From: Microbacterium sp. MM2322
GTDB lineage: Bacteria; Actinomycetota; Actinomycetes; Actinomycetales; Microbacteriaceae
NCBI RefSeq assembly: GCF_964186585.1
Contig: NZ_OZ075067.1
Span: 1,612,001 to 1,676,000, forward strand
Direction of reading: 5' to 3'
DNA: 64,000 nt
The notes under the pieces were generated by a model. That model was not told where the DNA came from, made no database searches, and saw nothing but the letters and a program-made list of their open reading frames with translations. The first letter of the stretch is position 1. Every line of letters starts with the position of its first letter. This document shows positions 25,850-34,643 of this stretch, in pieces. Both the position numbers and the translations under genes were made by a program.

Positions 25850-26825
25850 GGTGACCTCCAGTGGTCGGGTTGTCCTTCTGCGTAAGCCGTCGGACCGGCA
25901 CGTCACCGGTCGACAGGTCATCAGGGGTCGGGGGTTGGGTGCCGGGCAGTGAGGCCGCCGCAGATCCGTAACGGATGCCGGAGCGCAGCCTGTCCTCCGG
26001 TGCGGCACCGGCCGTCTCCGCGAGCAGGTATCCCGCGAGCGAGCTGTCGCCGGCACCGACGGTGCTCCGCACCTGGGTCGGCGGCGGCGTACCGTGCCAG
26101 GAACCGTCGGGGGTCACGAGAACCGCGCCGTCGCCCCCGAGCGTGACGAGGGCGGCGCCCACGGATGCCGGGACGAGAGCGGCGGCGATCGCTGCGACCG
26201 CGTCGGGGAGGGCGAGAGCGGCATCCAGATCGCGTCCGACGAGCTCGGCGAGTTCCTCGTCGTTCGGCTTGATGAGGTCCGGCCTGCCTGACGCGACAGC
26301 CGCGGCCAGGGCGGGGCCTGACGTGTCGACAGCGATGCGCGGAGCGGCGGCACCCCACGCCGATCGCACGGCGTCGATGACCTCGACGTAATAGTCGTCC
26401 GGCAATCCGGGGGCGAGCGAACCCGCCAGCACGAGCCACGACGCACCCTGACAGGCGGCGACGACAGCTGCCGTCAGGGCCGCGGCATCCGCTGCCGTGA
26501 ACGCGGCACCGGGCAGGTTGAGTTTCGTCGTGACGCCCGCCGCGTCGGCGATCGTGACGTTCGCGCGGGTCGCGCCGTCGTGCGGAACGGTGTGGACAGC
26601 GATGCCGGTCGCGTCGAGCGCTCCGGCGAACGGGTCCGTGGGGTCGAGCGGCAACACCGCGAGAGTGGGGCGGGATGCCGCGGCCACCACGCGGGCCACA
26701 TTGATGCCCTTGCCCCCCGCGTCCTCGCGCGCCCCGAGAGCGCCCTGCACCTCGCCGACGCGGAGCGGCGCCTCGAGGGAGATGGTCCGGTCGAGGGAGG
26801 GATTGGTGGTCAGTGTGACGATCAT
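25842..26825 (-). CDS. fruK: 1-phosphofructokinase
   Basis: Phosphorylates fructose 1-phosphate from FruA to fructose 1,6-bisphosphate. The 327-residue PfkB-family protein begins MIVTLTTNPSLDRT; the C-terminal PfkB signature VRSTVGAGDSSLAGYL carries the GAGD anion hole and catalytic Asp. It overlaps fruR by 4 bases and fruA by 8, so the operon is fruR-fruK-fruA. Confidence 0.95.
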   Translation of the reverse strand: MIVTLTTNPSLDRTISLEAPLRVGEVQGALGAREDAGGKGINVARVVAAASRPTLAVLPLDPTDPFAGALDATGIAVHTVPHDGATRANVTIADAAGVTTKLNLPGAAFTAADAAALTAAVVAACQGASWLVLAGSLAPGLPDDYYVEVIDAVRSAWGAAAPRIAVDTSGPALAAAVASGRPDLIKPNDEELAELVGRDLDAALALPDAVAAIAAALVPASVGAALVTLGGDGAVLVTPDGSWHGTPPPTQVRSTVGAGDSSLAGYLLAETAGAAPEDRLRSGIRYGSAAASLPGTQPPTPDDLSTGDVPVRRLTQKDNPTTGGHRD

Positions 26826-27604
26826 GCGACCTGCACCTCCACGTCGGCGTCGCGAAGGGCCTCGGCGAGCTCGCCAGAGGGCGCAGTGTCGGTCAGGAGG
26901 ACATCGACATCGGACAGAGAGGCGAACGAGACGAGGAGTTCGGCGTCGAACTTGTCACCGTCCGCGACGACGACGATGCGACGCGCCGACGCGACGATGG
27001 CCCGCTTCACGGCGGCCTCATCGGGGTCGGGGGTGCTGAGCCCGAACCCGGCGGCGACGCCGTTGGTGCCGATGAAGGCGATGTCCGGTCGCAGGCGGGC
27101 GATCGACTCGACCGTCTGAGCGCCGACGGCGGCGGCTGTCAATCCGCGTACGCGGCCGCCGATCGCCGTCAGGCCGATTCCCTGCGCACCGGCCAGGATG
27201 TGGGCGACGGACATCGAGTGCGTGACGACCTCGAGGTCACCCGCGGGATGGGGGCCGGTGGAGAGGAGCTGCGCGATCGCACCGGTCGTGGTCCCGGCAT
27301 CCAGGTACAGCGCTCCGTCGAGTTCGGAGCCGAGGAGATCGACGGCAGCTCGGGCGATGATCTGCTTGGCGCCGCTGCGCTGAGCAGAACGCTCGGCGAC
27401 GGATGCTTCTGCGGTGCTCGCGCGGGTGCGGTGGACGGCTCCGCCGTGGACGCGGCGGACGATTCCCGCCCGTTCGAGGGTCGCGAGGTCACGGCGGACT
27501 GTCTCCGTCGTGACTCCGAAGCGATCGGCGAGGTCGAGCACGGCGACGCGACCGTCCGCGGCGATCAGCTGCTCGATCTGCTGCTGGCGCTCCGTTGCGT
27601 ACAT
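26822..27604 (-). CDS. DeoR-family repressor of the fructose operon
   Basis: A 260-residue DeoR-type regulator. It begins MYATERQQQIEQLIAADGRV at ATG 27604 behind GAGGAGG. The N-terminal winged helix covers about residues 5-57 (DRFGVTTETVRRDLATLERAGIVRRVHGGA), and the sugar-phosphate-sensing C-domain has DAGTTTGAIAQLL and FIGTNGV. As first gene of the fru operon it probably responds to fructose 1-phosphate. Three 10-base tandem repeats immediately upstream are its likely operator. Confidence 0.9.
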   Translation of the reverse strand: MYATERQQQIEQLIAADGRVAVLDLADRFGVTTETVRRDLATLERAGIVRRVHGGAVHRTRASTAEASVAERSAQRSGAKQIIARAAVDLLGSELDGALYLDAGTTTGAIAQLLSTGPHPAGDLEVVTHSMSVAHILAGAQGIGLTAIGGRVRGLTAAAVGAQTVESIARLRPDIAFIGTNGVAAGFGLSTPDPDEAAVKRAIVASARRIVVVADGDKFDAELLVSFASLSDVDVLLTDTAPSGELAEALRDADVEVQVA

Positions 27605-27627
27605 GTGGTCCTCCTCGAACAAGACCA

Positions 27628-27657
27628 CACGTTACAACAGAAACCAACACGAAACAA
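27628..27657 (-). promoter_or_regulatory. Candidate FruR operator: three tandem 10-mers
   Basis: On the minus strand three contiguous decamers read TTGTTTCGTG, TTGGTTTCTG and TTGTAACGTG. They begin 24 bases before the fruR start and overlap the likely promoter. DeoR-family proteins bind such short direct repeats. Coordinates: 27648-27657, 27638-27647, 27628-27637. Confidence 0.5.
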
Positions 27658-27673
27658 GAATGCGATAAAGAAC

Positions 27674-27703
27674 GACGCCCCCGGCACGTGAGCCGGGGGC
27701 GTC
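27674..27703. terminator. Terminator after the putative oxygenase gene
   Basis: A 12-bp stem (GACGCCCCCGGC / GCCGGGGGCGTC) with a 6-base loop lies just downstream of the 27722-28495 gene. On the minus strand it is followed by a T-rich stretch. Confidence 0.75.
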
Positions 27704-27721
27704 GCTGGGTCGTGCGGAGGC

Positions 27722-28495
27722 TCAGGCCTCGCTCATCGCGAGGACCTCGCGCTGACCGCGGGCCGCAAGGGCAGCCGCACGAGCGGCGATGCGACGCTCC
27801 TGCTCGGCCTGGCCGGCATCGATGGTCTCCTGGTCGAGCGGGACGCTCTCGACCTTGTTCACGCCGTTGTACTTCGCCATGTAGGCGTCGAGCTCGGGGC
27901 CCGACTCCCACGACGTGATGAGGCAGTACCGGGGCTCGTCGCCCGGGTGGTACGCGGCGTGCCAGAGACGCTGCGTGTCGATGACGAGCTGTGCGCCGGC
28001 GGGAAGGGCGATGCGGGTCTCGCCGTTCGGGTCGGTGCGGTTGTCGCGGAGGACGAAGAAGCTGTCCTTGTCGTCGGTGAGGTTGAAGAAGCTCCGGACG
28101 ACCCAGCCGGTCCCGTCGGGGTTGAGTCGGTTGTTGTCGTCCTGGTGCAGGTTGTACAGCGCGTCGGCGTACGTGTTCGGCTGCAACTCGATGATGCGGC
28201 AGCGGCCGACGTTCGAGCCGGGCTCGAGGGCGCGCTCGGTCAGAGTCGGCGCCTTCTCGGTCTGCGACGGGATCCAGACGCCGTCCTTGTCGGTGCGCGG
28301 CGGCTGGTGGTTCCAGAAGCCGTTGCACTCGATCTCGCCCTTGGCGGAGGCGAGGGGCGCGAATCGGGTGTCGCCGGAAGACTTCCAGTCGACGTACTCG
28401 ATGTCGAGCCACTCCTTGGGATCGATTTCCTTGCCGTACATGTCGAGGACGGCGTACCCGGTCTCCTCGAGCAGAGCACTCTTGATGTAACCCAT
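27722..28495 (-). CDS. Putative Fe(II)/2-oxoglutarate-type oxygenase
   Basis: A 257-residue cytosolic protein. I do not recognise a named family, but the motif set fits the double-stranded beta-helix oxygenases: H-x-D at residues 117-119 (LHQDDNNR), a distal His at 179 or 183 in LWHAAYHPGDE and an Arg at 189 about ten residues later, where a 2-oxoglutarate carboxylate contact is expected. The ATG 28495 is used over the TTG at 28504 because AAAGG is 9 bases upstream. The C-terminus is rich in Ala, Arg and Glu. An iron-box-like site lies upstream. Substrate unknown. Confidence 0.6.
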   Translation of the reverse strand: MGYIKSALLEETGYAVLDMYGKEIDPKEWLDIEYVDWKSSGDTRFAPLASAKGEIECNGFWNHQPPRTDKDGVWIPSQTEKAPTLTERALEPGSNVGRCRIIELQPNTYADALYNLHQDDNNRLNPDGTGWVVRSFFNLTDDKDSFFVLRDNRTDPNGETRIALPAGAQLVIDTQRLWHAAYHPGDEPRYCLITSWESGPELDAYMAKYNGVNKVESVPLDQETIDAGQAEQERRIAARAAALAARGQREVLAMSEA

Positions 28496-28542
28496 GCGGA
28501 TCAACCTTTCTGTCGGGCGAGCGAAGTTTTTACAGGCCCGAC

Positions 28543-28560
28543 TTAGGTCAGCCTACCTAG
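28543..28560. promoter_or_regulatory. Iron-box-like site (DtxR/IdeR type), candidate
   Basis: TTAGGTCAGCCTACCTAG resembles the DtxR consensus TTAGGTTAGSCTAACCTAA: the first 13 bases match at 12 positions, but the right half is shifted by one base. It lies 48-65 bases before the oxygenase start and 58-75 bases before the plus-strand DUF262 gene, so it could regulate either. Confidence 0.4.
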
Positions 28561-28578
28561 CGCCTCTGAGAGCGTCAG

Positions 28579-28584
28579 TAGACT
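28579..28584 (+). promoter_or_regulatory. -10 box (TAGACT) before the DUF262/DUF1524 gene
   Basis: TAGACT lies about 34 bases before ATG 28618, giving a leader of about 27 bases with GGAGA ahead of the start. Confidence 0.4.
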
Positions 28585-28617
28585 CGACCGGGGTTTTCGA
28601 GGAGCGATTCGGAGAAC

Positions 28618-30630
28618 ATGAGCACCGCTACGAACGTCGATGCGACAGCCGTCAACACGATCGATTGGCTCTCCGCCTCCGACACCACGATCGTCGTGCC
28701 GGTGTATCAGCGCCAGTACCGGTGGGACATCGGCGGATGCGAGCAGCTTCTCGGCGACATCCGCGCCGTCGCCGGCACCGAGGACGGTCAGACCCACTTC
28801 ATCGGGTCCATCCTCTCGACGGCGAGCACCTCGGCTGCTGACGATGCACATCTCGTCCTGATCGATGGCCAGCAGCGAGTAACCACCCTGATGCTCCTCA
28901 TCGCGGCGCTCCACCACACCCTCCGCGACGACGACCCGACGCTGGCAGCCGAACTCGAAGCCGTCCTCGTCCGGCACGACGAGCCGGGACGGACGAAGCT
29001 GCGCCCGCACCGCGCGTGGGCGGACGTGTTCGAGAGCGTGGTCCTCGACCGCCGCTCCCCCGCCGACGCCGACCGCGCGTCGCGTTTCGACGACAACTAC
29101 GCGTTCTTCCGGAGTCAGATCCGCCCTGACGAGGCCGCCGGAATCTGGCGCGGGCTCCGCAAGCTCGAGCACGTGTCGATCACCCTCGGCGGTCAGGCCA
29201 ACGCGCAACAGATCTTCGAGAGCCTGAACTCCACCGGCGAGCCGCTCCGCGATCACGAGCTCATCCACAACTACGTCCTCATGGGCCTCTCGCACACCGA
29301 GCAGAGCGAGATCGAGAACGAGTTCTGGCTGCCGATCGAGGCGAACACCGGCGAGCAGATCGGTGCATTCTGGCGCGACTACCTGGTCATGCTGACAGGT
29401 CGGGAGGTCCTCGTCGAGGGCGAGCGCGGTGTGTACGACGCGTTCCGCCACGAGTTCCCACGGCTCGATCTCGACACCCTCCGGGGCCGTGCCCGTGAGT
29501 GGCGGGAGCTGGCGGAGATCTACCGGCTCCTGCTCGATCCCACCTCGGCGACGGATGCCGGTGTCGCGCGACACTTCGGAGCCATCAACACCCTCGGGCG
29601 CGGCATGTACCCGATCGCCATGCGTCTCTATCGCGATCACCTGCACGGCGAGCTGGCGGCATCCGATCTGTTCGTCGCCCTCACCCACGTCGAATCCCTC
29701 CTGCTGCGGCGGACCGTCGTCGGGTTGCCGATCGACCGCCTCGTCGCCCGCTTCTGTCGCGCGGCCGACGAGGGCATGGACGCGCTCGTCCATGCGATCG
29801 CGCGCATCACGCCCTCGGACGAGCGCACGCGAGTCGGCCTCCGCTACGGGGAGCTGCCTCACGCAGGTTTCGTCCTCGCTCGGCTGGCGGGTGTCGACGC
29901 CGCCGCCGACGTCGATCTCGACCACGTCCTCCCCGTCGCGCCGTCGGACGACTGGACGGGAGACGGCACCCGTCGGTGGGCGGACTTCAGCGACGACGAG
30001 CAGAACGCGCACCGCGCCCTCGCGGCAACCCTCGGAAACCTCACGCTCCTCGAACCGGACGCGTTCGAGCGCGTCTTCGACGCCTCGTTCCCCGAGAAGC
30101 GCGCCGCCTACGCGGCGAGCGGGCTCGAGTCCACCCGACGAGTCGCGGATGCCGAGACATGGTCGACGGCGCAGATCGCCGCCCGAACCGAGGAACTCAC
30201 GGCTCGCTTCATGGACACATGGCGGCGGCCGGCTGTGGTGGGGATCGACGACGACAACCTGACGCCCATCCTCGATGCGAAGAAGCGCCGCGGATGGCCG
30301 CGCGGGTGGCAGCGGGAGTTCGACTACGTCGAGTACCGCGGCGAGCACTGGGACGTACGTGACGTCCGTTACCTCTTCAACCGGGTGTTCGCTCGCCTTT
30401 GGGCCGACTCGCGACAGAGCGTCGTCGACTACAGCGCCCGTCGAGGCGGCCCGGTCTACCGCGCGATGGCGTGGAACGGGCAGTGGGATCAGCTCGGTGA
30501 GGGTCAGTACCTCTACATGGGCTGGGATTCGAAGTACATGCTGTCCGCTGTGCAGGGGGTGCTCGAGGAGGCCGGCTGGGCGTCGGAGGTCTTCGTGAAG
30601 TACTCCTACATCGGCGACGCGATGCGCTGA
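28618..30630 (+). CDS. DUF262/DUF1524 protein, GmrSD-like type IV restriction enzyme
   Basis: A 670-residue single polypeptide of the kind seen in the GmrSD family, which cut glucosylated or otherwise modified phage DNA. The N-terminal DUF262 domain has VYQRQYRW at residues 29-36 and the NTP-dependent IDGQQR at 82-87. The DUF1524 HNH-type nuclease domain begins near residue 430 (DLDHVLPV), with LGNLTLL about 50 residues later and a downstream Lys in FPEKRAAY. The C-terminal 100 residues after an Arg-rich linker are a further domain I do not recognise. It starts at ATG 28618 behind GGAGA. No other defence gene is adjacent, and the substrate is inferred only. Confidence 0.75.
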   Translation: MSTATNVDATAVNTIDWLSASDTTIVVPVYQRQYRWDIGGCEQLLGDIRAVAGTEDGQTHFIGSILSTASTSAADDAHLVLIDGQQRVTTLMLLIAALHHTLRDDDPTLAAELEAVLVRHDEPGRTKLRPHRAWADVFESVVLDRRSPADADRASRFDDNYAFFRSQIRPDEAAGIWRGLRKLEHVSITLGGQANAQQIFESLNSTGEPLRDHELIHNYVLMGLSHTEQSEIENEFWLPIEANTGEQIGAFWRDYLVMLTGREVLVEGERGVYDAFRHEFPRLDLDTLRGRAREWRELAEIYRLLLDPTSATDAGVARHFGAINTLGRGMYPIAMRLYRDHLHGELAASDLFVALTHVESLLLRRTVVGLPIDRLVARFCRAADEGMDALVHAIARITPSDERTRVGLRYGELPHAGFVLARLAGVDAAADVDLDHVLPVAPSDDWTGDGTRRWADFSDDEQNAHRALAATLGNLTLLEPDAFERVFDASFPEKRAAYAASGLESTRRVADAETWSTAQIAARTEELTARFMDTWRRPAVVGIDDDNLTPILDAKKRRGWPRGWQREFDYVEYRGEHWDVRDVRYLFNRVFARLWADSRQSVVDYSARRGGPVYRAMAWNGQWDQLGEGQYLYMGWDSKYMLSAVQGVLEEAGWASEVFVKYSYIGDAMR

Positions 30631-30633
30631 GGA

Positions 30634-30849
30634 TCAGTCCCCGTCGCCGGAGTCCCCCTCCGGTGCCGGATCGACGGGGATCTCGATCCACGTCGCCGTC
30701 GTCGGCGCCTCCGACAGGAGATCAGGCGACCAGTCCCCTGCGGTGGGTCCGTCGCCGAGCCGCTCGACGGGGCTTCGGGGGTCGAGGGGTTCGGACGGCA
30801 GCCCGCCCCATTCCGACGGTTCTTCCGGTCGCTGAGTGAAGAGTCCCAT
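30634..30849 (-). CDS. Small acidic protein, unknown function
   Basis: A 71-residue protein from ATG 30849 (MGLFTQRPEEPSEWGGLPSE); a second ATG at 30858 adds three residues. It is rich in Pro, Glu, Asp and Ser, with no hydrophobic segment, and ends in EGDSGDGD. Short MGLFTQRPEEP-type proteins recur in Microbacteriaceae, but I know no function. The open frame continues upstream through the tRNA-Gln region, which I ignore. Confidence 0.6.
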   Translation of the reverse strand: MGLFTQRPEEPSEWGGLPSEPLDPRSPVERLGDGPTAGDWSPDLLSEAPTTATWIEIPVDPAPEGDSGDGD

Positions 30850-30902
30850 GCATCCCATTGTGCGCCCGTCGCGGTTCGCGGCACAGGTCTCTGGGCAAAA
30901 GC

Positions 30903-30928
30903 AAAACCCCCGCCGGAGCGGGGGTTTT
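30903..30928. terminator. Intrinsic terminator downstream of tRNA-Gln
   Basis: An 11-bp stem (AAAACCCCCGC / GCGGGGGTTTT) with a four-base loop and T-tract on the minus strand, immediately after the tRNA. Confidence 0.85.
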
Positions 30929-30936
30929 TCATCTTG

Positions 30937-31008
30937 CTGGGGTACCTGGACTCGAACCAAGAACAACGGAACCAGAAACCGCCGTGTTGCCAATTACACC
31001 ATACCCCA
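30937..31008 (-). tRNA. tRNA-Gln (anticodon CTG)
   Basis: A 72-base tRNA without encoded CCA. The acceptor stem TGGGGTA pairs with TACCCCA, the D-stem is GTGT/ACAC, and the anticodon loop TTCTGGT carries CTG (reads CAG). The anticodon stem GCGGT/TCCGT has a G-T wobble at its outer end and a T-T mismatch next to the loop, and the T-stem one T-G pair. It ends directly before the terminator. Confidence 0.93.
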
Positions 31009-31077
31009 AGGGATCCGGCCGAAACCGTTCCGAGGGTCAAGCTTAGCCCACGGCGCGGTCCCGGCCAAACCGGGGCG

Positions 31078-32592
31078 TCAGCCGCGTGTCGCCCGAAGCT
31101 GCTCGAGTCGCGCGATCGAGACATCCTTGCCCAGCAGCTCCATCGACTCGAAGAGCGGCGGCGAGATCCGGCGTCCACTCAGCGCGACGCGAGCGGGTCC
31201 GTACGCCACGCGGGGCTTCAGTCCGAGGCCGTCGATGAGCGCTCCCGCGAGGGCAGCCTGAATCGCCTCGGCCTGGAACTGGTCGGCGGGGACGCTTTCG
31301 AGCGCGGCGACGGATGCCTCGAGGACGTCCACCGCGTTCGCCGGGAGGCCCTTGAGCGCGTCCTCGTCGTAGGAGTCCACGTCACGGAAGAGGAAGCCGA
31401 GAAGACCCGGGGCCTCACCCAGCATCTGCATGCGCTCCTGGACGAGCGGCGCCGCTTTCGTCAGCATCTCGCGCTGGGCGTCGGTGGGGGGCGTGCTGAC
31501 GACGCCGGCACCGACGAGGTACGGGACCAGGCGCGACGCGAAGTCGTCGGGCGCCAGCATCCGGATGTGGTCGCCGTTGATCGACTCGGCCTTCTTCTGG
31601 TCGAAGCGGGCCGGGTTCGGGTTCACGTCGACGATGTCGAACGCCTCGATGAGCTCCTGACGCGAGAACACGTCGCGGTCGGCGGCGATCGACCAGCCGA
31701 GGAGAGAGAGGTAGTTCAGCAGGCCTTCGTGGATGAAGCCCTTCTCCCGCTGCAGGAACAGGTCGGCCTTCGGGTCGCGCTTGGAGAGCTTCTTCGTGCC
31801 CTCCTCACCCAGGACGAGCGGCATGTGCGCGAAGCGCGGAACGAAATCGGTGACGCCCGCGTCGACGAGGGCGCGGTACAGCGCGAGCTGACGGGCGGTC
31901 GACGGCATGAGGTCCTCACCGCGGAGGACGTGCGTGATGCCCATGAGGGCGTCGTCCACGGGGTTCGTGAACGTGTACAGCGGGATCCCGCCTGCACGGA
32001 CGACCACGAAGTCGGGGAAGGACCCCGCCGGGAACGTGACCTCGCCGCGGATGAGGTCGACGTAGGTGACGTCCTCCTCGGGCACACGCAGACGCCACGC
32101 GGGCTCGCGACCCTCGGCGCGGAACGCGGCCTTCTGCTCGTCGGTCAGCGTGCGGTCGTAGTTGTCATAGCCGAGCTGCTTCGCGCGCCCGGCGGCAGCG
32201 TTGCGCGCGTCGATCTCCTCCGCCGTCGAGTAGGACTCGTAGACGGCCCCGCTGGCGATGAGCTTGTCGAGGACCTCGCGGTAGATGTCGTGGCGCTGCG
32301 ACTGCCGGTAGGGCTCGTGCGGGCCACCCTTCTCGACACCCTCGTCCCAGTCGATCTCGAGCCACGTCAGCGCGTCGACGAGCTGGCGGTAGCTCTCCTC
32401 GCTGTCGCGCGCCGCATCGGTGTCCTCGACGCGGAAGATCATCTTCCCGCCGGTGTGCCGGGCGTAGGCCCAGTTGAACAGGGCGGTGCGGACCATCCCG
32501 ACGTGCGGGAGGCCCGTCGGCGAGGGGCAGAAGCGGACGCGGACGTCCGAGCCGGAAGCGGTCGTGGTGAGGGGGTGCGGTGCAGTGGACAT
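31078..32592 (-). CDS. gltX: Glutamyl-tRNA synthetase
   Basis: Charges tRNA-Glu. The 504-residue class I synthetase has the HIGH-type motif [16 protein letters not shown], in which the first His is a Pro and the second His is kept (PHVG), and the KMSKS-type motif KLSKRD. It begins ATG 32592. On the minus strand TAGACT lies 8 bases before the start, so the message is nearly leaderless. A tRNA-Gln gene lies downstream; in many actinobacteria GluRS also mischarges tRNA-Gln before amidation, but gatCAB is not in this window. Confidence 0.97.
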   Translation of the reverse strand: MSTAPHPLTTTASGSDVRVRFCPSPTGLPHVGMVRTALFNWAYARHTGGKMIFRVEDTDAARDSEESYRQLVDALTWLEIDWDEGVEKGGPHEPYRQSQRHDIYREVLDKLIASGAVYESYSTAEEIDARNAAAGRAKQLGYDNYDRTLTDEQKAAFRAEGREPAWRLRVPEEDVTYVDLIRGEVTFPAGSFPDFVVVRAGGIPLYTFTNPVDDALMGITHVLRGEDLMPSTARQLALYRALVDAGVTDFVPRFAHMPLVLGEEGTKKLSKRDPKADLFLQREKGFIHEGLLNYLSLLGWSIAADRDVFSRQELIEAFDIVDVNPNPARFDQKKAESINGDHIRMLAPDDFASRLVPYLVGAGVVSTPPTDAQREMLTKAAPLVQERMQMLGEAPGLLGFLFRDVDSYDEDALKGLPANAVDVLEASVAALESVPADQFQAEAIQAALAGALIDGLGLKPRVAYGPARVALSGRRISPPLFESMELLGKDVSIARLEQLRATRG

Positions 32593-32600
32593 CGCGTCCC

Positions 32601-32606
32601 AGTCTA
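32601..32606 (-). promoter_or_regulatory. -10 box (TAGACT) of gltX
   Basis: TAGACT lies 8 bases before the gltX ATG and would start transcription almost at the start codon. Confidence 0.4.
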
Positions 32607-32644
32607 CGGCCGCTGCCCCTGCCCGCCCGAGACGTGAAGCGGGT

Positions 32645-33880
32645 TCAGCGCCGCGCGTACGGCGACAGCACGGTGATCGCGATCACGACAGCGAGAGCCA
32701 CCAGCGCGAGCCCGCCGTAGCCGATCAGACCGAGGATGCCGCCCGCCAGGACCGAGCCGATGGCGGCCGACAGGGTCATCGCCGTGTCGCTCCGGCCCTG
32801 CCTGCGAGGGCGGAGCTCCGTCGGCGTCGCCTCGGTCAGCAGGGCCGCTCCGCCGACCGTCGCCGCACTCCAGCCGAGGCCCAGCAGGAGCAGCGCGACG
32901 AGGACTGCGGTCGGCGAGTTCGGCGCGATGGCGGCGGTCACGAGCGATGCCGCGAGGATCGCCTGGCCGAGGAGGATCGTCCGCAGGCGCCCCCACCGGT
33001 CCGCGAGGACGCCGAACACCGGTGACAACCCGTACATGCCGAACACGTGCAGCGCGATCGTGACGCCGACGATCGTCGTGACGTTCCGCGGGTCGAGGTG
33101 CGAGAGATGGACGGGCGTCATCGCCATAACCGACGCCATGGTGACGTGAGAACCCGCGACCGCGAACACCGCGTACCTCGCGACGACGGGACGGTCGACC
33201 TCGACGATGCGCTCTGCCCCGGCATCCCGCGTGCGCGCGATCTGCTGCGCAACCCGCAACGGGTCCGGGCGTAGTGCGACGAGATAGAGCGTCAGGGCGA
33301 GGGTCTGCGCGACGATCGAGAACGCGTACGAGCCGGTAAGGGGCGGCATCCCGAGCCACTGCCCGACCGTCTCGCCGGGCGTCAACATGAGCGGCCCGAC
33401 GACTCCGCCGACGGTCGTCGCCCACACGACGGTGCCGAGGTCCCGGCCACGACGGCCCTGCTGCGACAGGTCGGTGGCAGCGAAACGGGACTGCAGGTTG
33501 CCGGCGTTGCCGGCGCCGATCAGGATCACCCCGACCAGCAGCAGCGGGAACAGGCGGAGCGCCGCGGACGTGATCACGACGGCGATCCCGACCAGCGCGA
33601 GCAGGTTGCCGAGGGTCAGCGCACGCCGTCGCCCCTGCGCAGCGGCGAGTCGTGCCAGAGGGATCGCGCAGAGCGCCGCGCCGAGGGTGACGGATGCCGT
33701 CGCGAACCCTGACAGCGACTCCTCACCCGACAGGTCGGCAGCCAGGAGCGCACCGAGCGAGACGGTTGCGCCGAAGGCGACACCGCCGAGCACCTGACCG
33801 GCCGCGAGGACGCCGACGGTCCGCCGCTGGATGCGGGCGACATCCGCCGCCGTGGTGGAGAGGAGCTCTCCGTCAGGCAT
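32645..33880 (-). CDS. MFS transporter
   Basis: A 411-residue membrane transporter with about 12 hydrophobic segments, substrate unknown. From ATG 33880 ([18 protein letters not shown]), which overlaps the FAH-family gene by 8 bases, the family loop between helices 2 and 3 reads [13 protein letters not shown]. It is probably cotranscribed with ilvE and the FAH-family hydrolase. Confidence 0.85.
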   Translation of the reverse strand: MPDGELLSTTAADVARIQRRTVGVLAAGQVLGGVAFGATVSLGALLAADLSGEESLSGFATASVTLGAALCAIPLARLAAAQGRRRALTLGNLLALVGIAVVITSAALRLFPLLLVGVILIGAGNAGNLQSRFAATDLSQQGRRGRDLGTVVWATTVGGVVGPLMLTPGETVGQWLGMPPLTGSYAFSIVAQTLALTLYLVALRPDPLRVAQQIARTRDAGAERIVEVDRPVVARYAVFAVAGSHVTMASVMAMTPVHLSHLDPRNVTTIVGVTIALHVFGMYGLSPVFGVLADRWGRLRTILLGQAILAASLVTAAIAPNSPTAVLVALLLLGLGWSAATVGGAALLTEATPTELRPRRQGRSDTAMTLSAAIGSVLAGGILGLIGYGGLALVALAVVIAITVLSPYARR

Positions 33881-34640
33881 TCCGCGCCGTGTTGCGCAGG
33901 ATGCCGAGTCCCGAGATCTCCACTTCGACGACGTCTCCGGCCCCGAACTCACCGATGCCCGCGGGCGTGCCGGTGAGGATCACGTCGCCGGGCAGCAGCG
34001 TGAACGCCGCGGACGCGTAGGCGATGATGTCGGGAACCGAGTGAACCATGTCCGAGATCGGACCGTCCTGGCGGACCTCGCCGTTCACGCGGGTCACGAT
34101 GCGGGCACCGCCGTCGAGATCGAATTCGGTCTCGATGATCGGTCCCAGCGGGCAGAACGTGTCGAACCCCTTGGCGCGCGACCACTGGCCGTCGGACTTC
34201 TGCAGGTCCCGCGCCGTGACGTCGTTGCCGATCGTGTAGCCGAAGACGTAATCGAGCGCCTTGTCGGCCGGCACGTTCTTCGCCACGCGGCCGATGACGA
34301 CAGCGAGCTCCCCCTCGTAATCGGTGCGCTGCGACTGCGACGGACGGACGATCGCATCGTCCGGACCGATCACCGAGGTGTTCGGCTTCAGGAACAGCAG
34401 CGGCTCGCCCGGCGCCTCGCCACCCATCTCGGCGGCGTGGTCACGGTAGTTCTTGCCGACGCAGACGATCTTCGATCTCGGGATCGACGGGGCGAGAAGG
34501 GTGATCTCGGCGAGCGGGATCCGCTCCCCCGTCGTGTCGAACCCGGCGAACAGAGGATCGCCGGCGAGTTCGACGACCTCCTTCTCGTCGATGATCCCGT
34601 AGCGAATGGTCTCGTTGCGGCTGTAGCGGACGATACGCAT
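33873..34640 (-). CDS. Fumarylacetoacetate hydrolase family protein
   Basis: A 255-residue FAH-superfamily enzyme; members are hydrolases, decarboxylases or isomerases of beta-diketo or 2-oxo acid substrates. Visible are [17 protein letters not shown], the metal-binding E-G-E pair [12 protein letters not shown], and [15 protein letters not shown], with [13 protein letters not shown] near the end. It starts 3 bases after the ilvE stop, and the MFS gene overlaps its end. The pathway is unknown; coupling with ilvE may be only positional. Confidence 0.85.
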   Translation of the reverse strand: MRIVRYSRNETIRYGIIDEKEVVELAGDPLFAGFDTTGERIPLAEITLLAPSIPRSKIVCVGKNYRDHAAEMGGEAPGEPLLFLKPNTSVIGPDDAIVRPSQSQRTDYEGELAVVIGRVAKNVPADKALDYVFGYTIGNDVTARDLQKSDGQWSRAKGFDTFCPLGPIIETEFDLDGGARIVTRVNGEVRQDGPISDMVHSVPDIIAYASAAFTLLPGDVILTGTPAGIGEFGAGDVVEVEISGLGILRNTARNA

Positions 34641-34643
34641 GGC

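Noticed and set aside
28618..30630. Defence island
   Set aside because: Only one candidate defence gene is present; neighbours are housekeeping, with no transposase, integrase, tRNA-flanking repeats or composition change.
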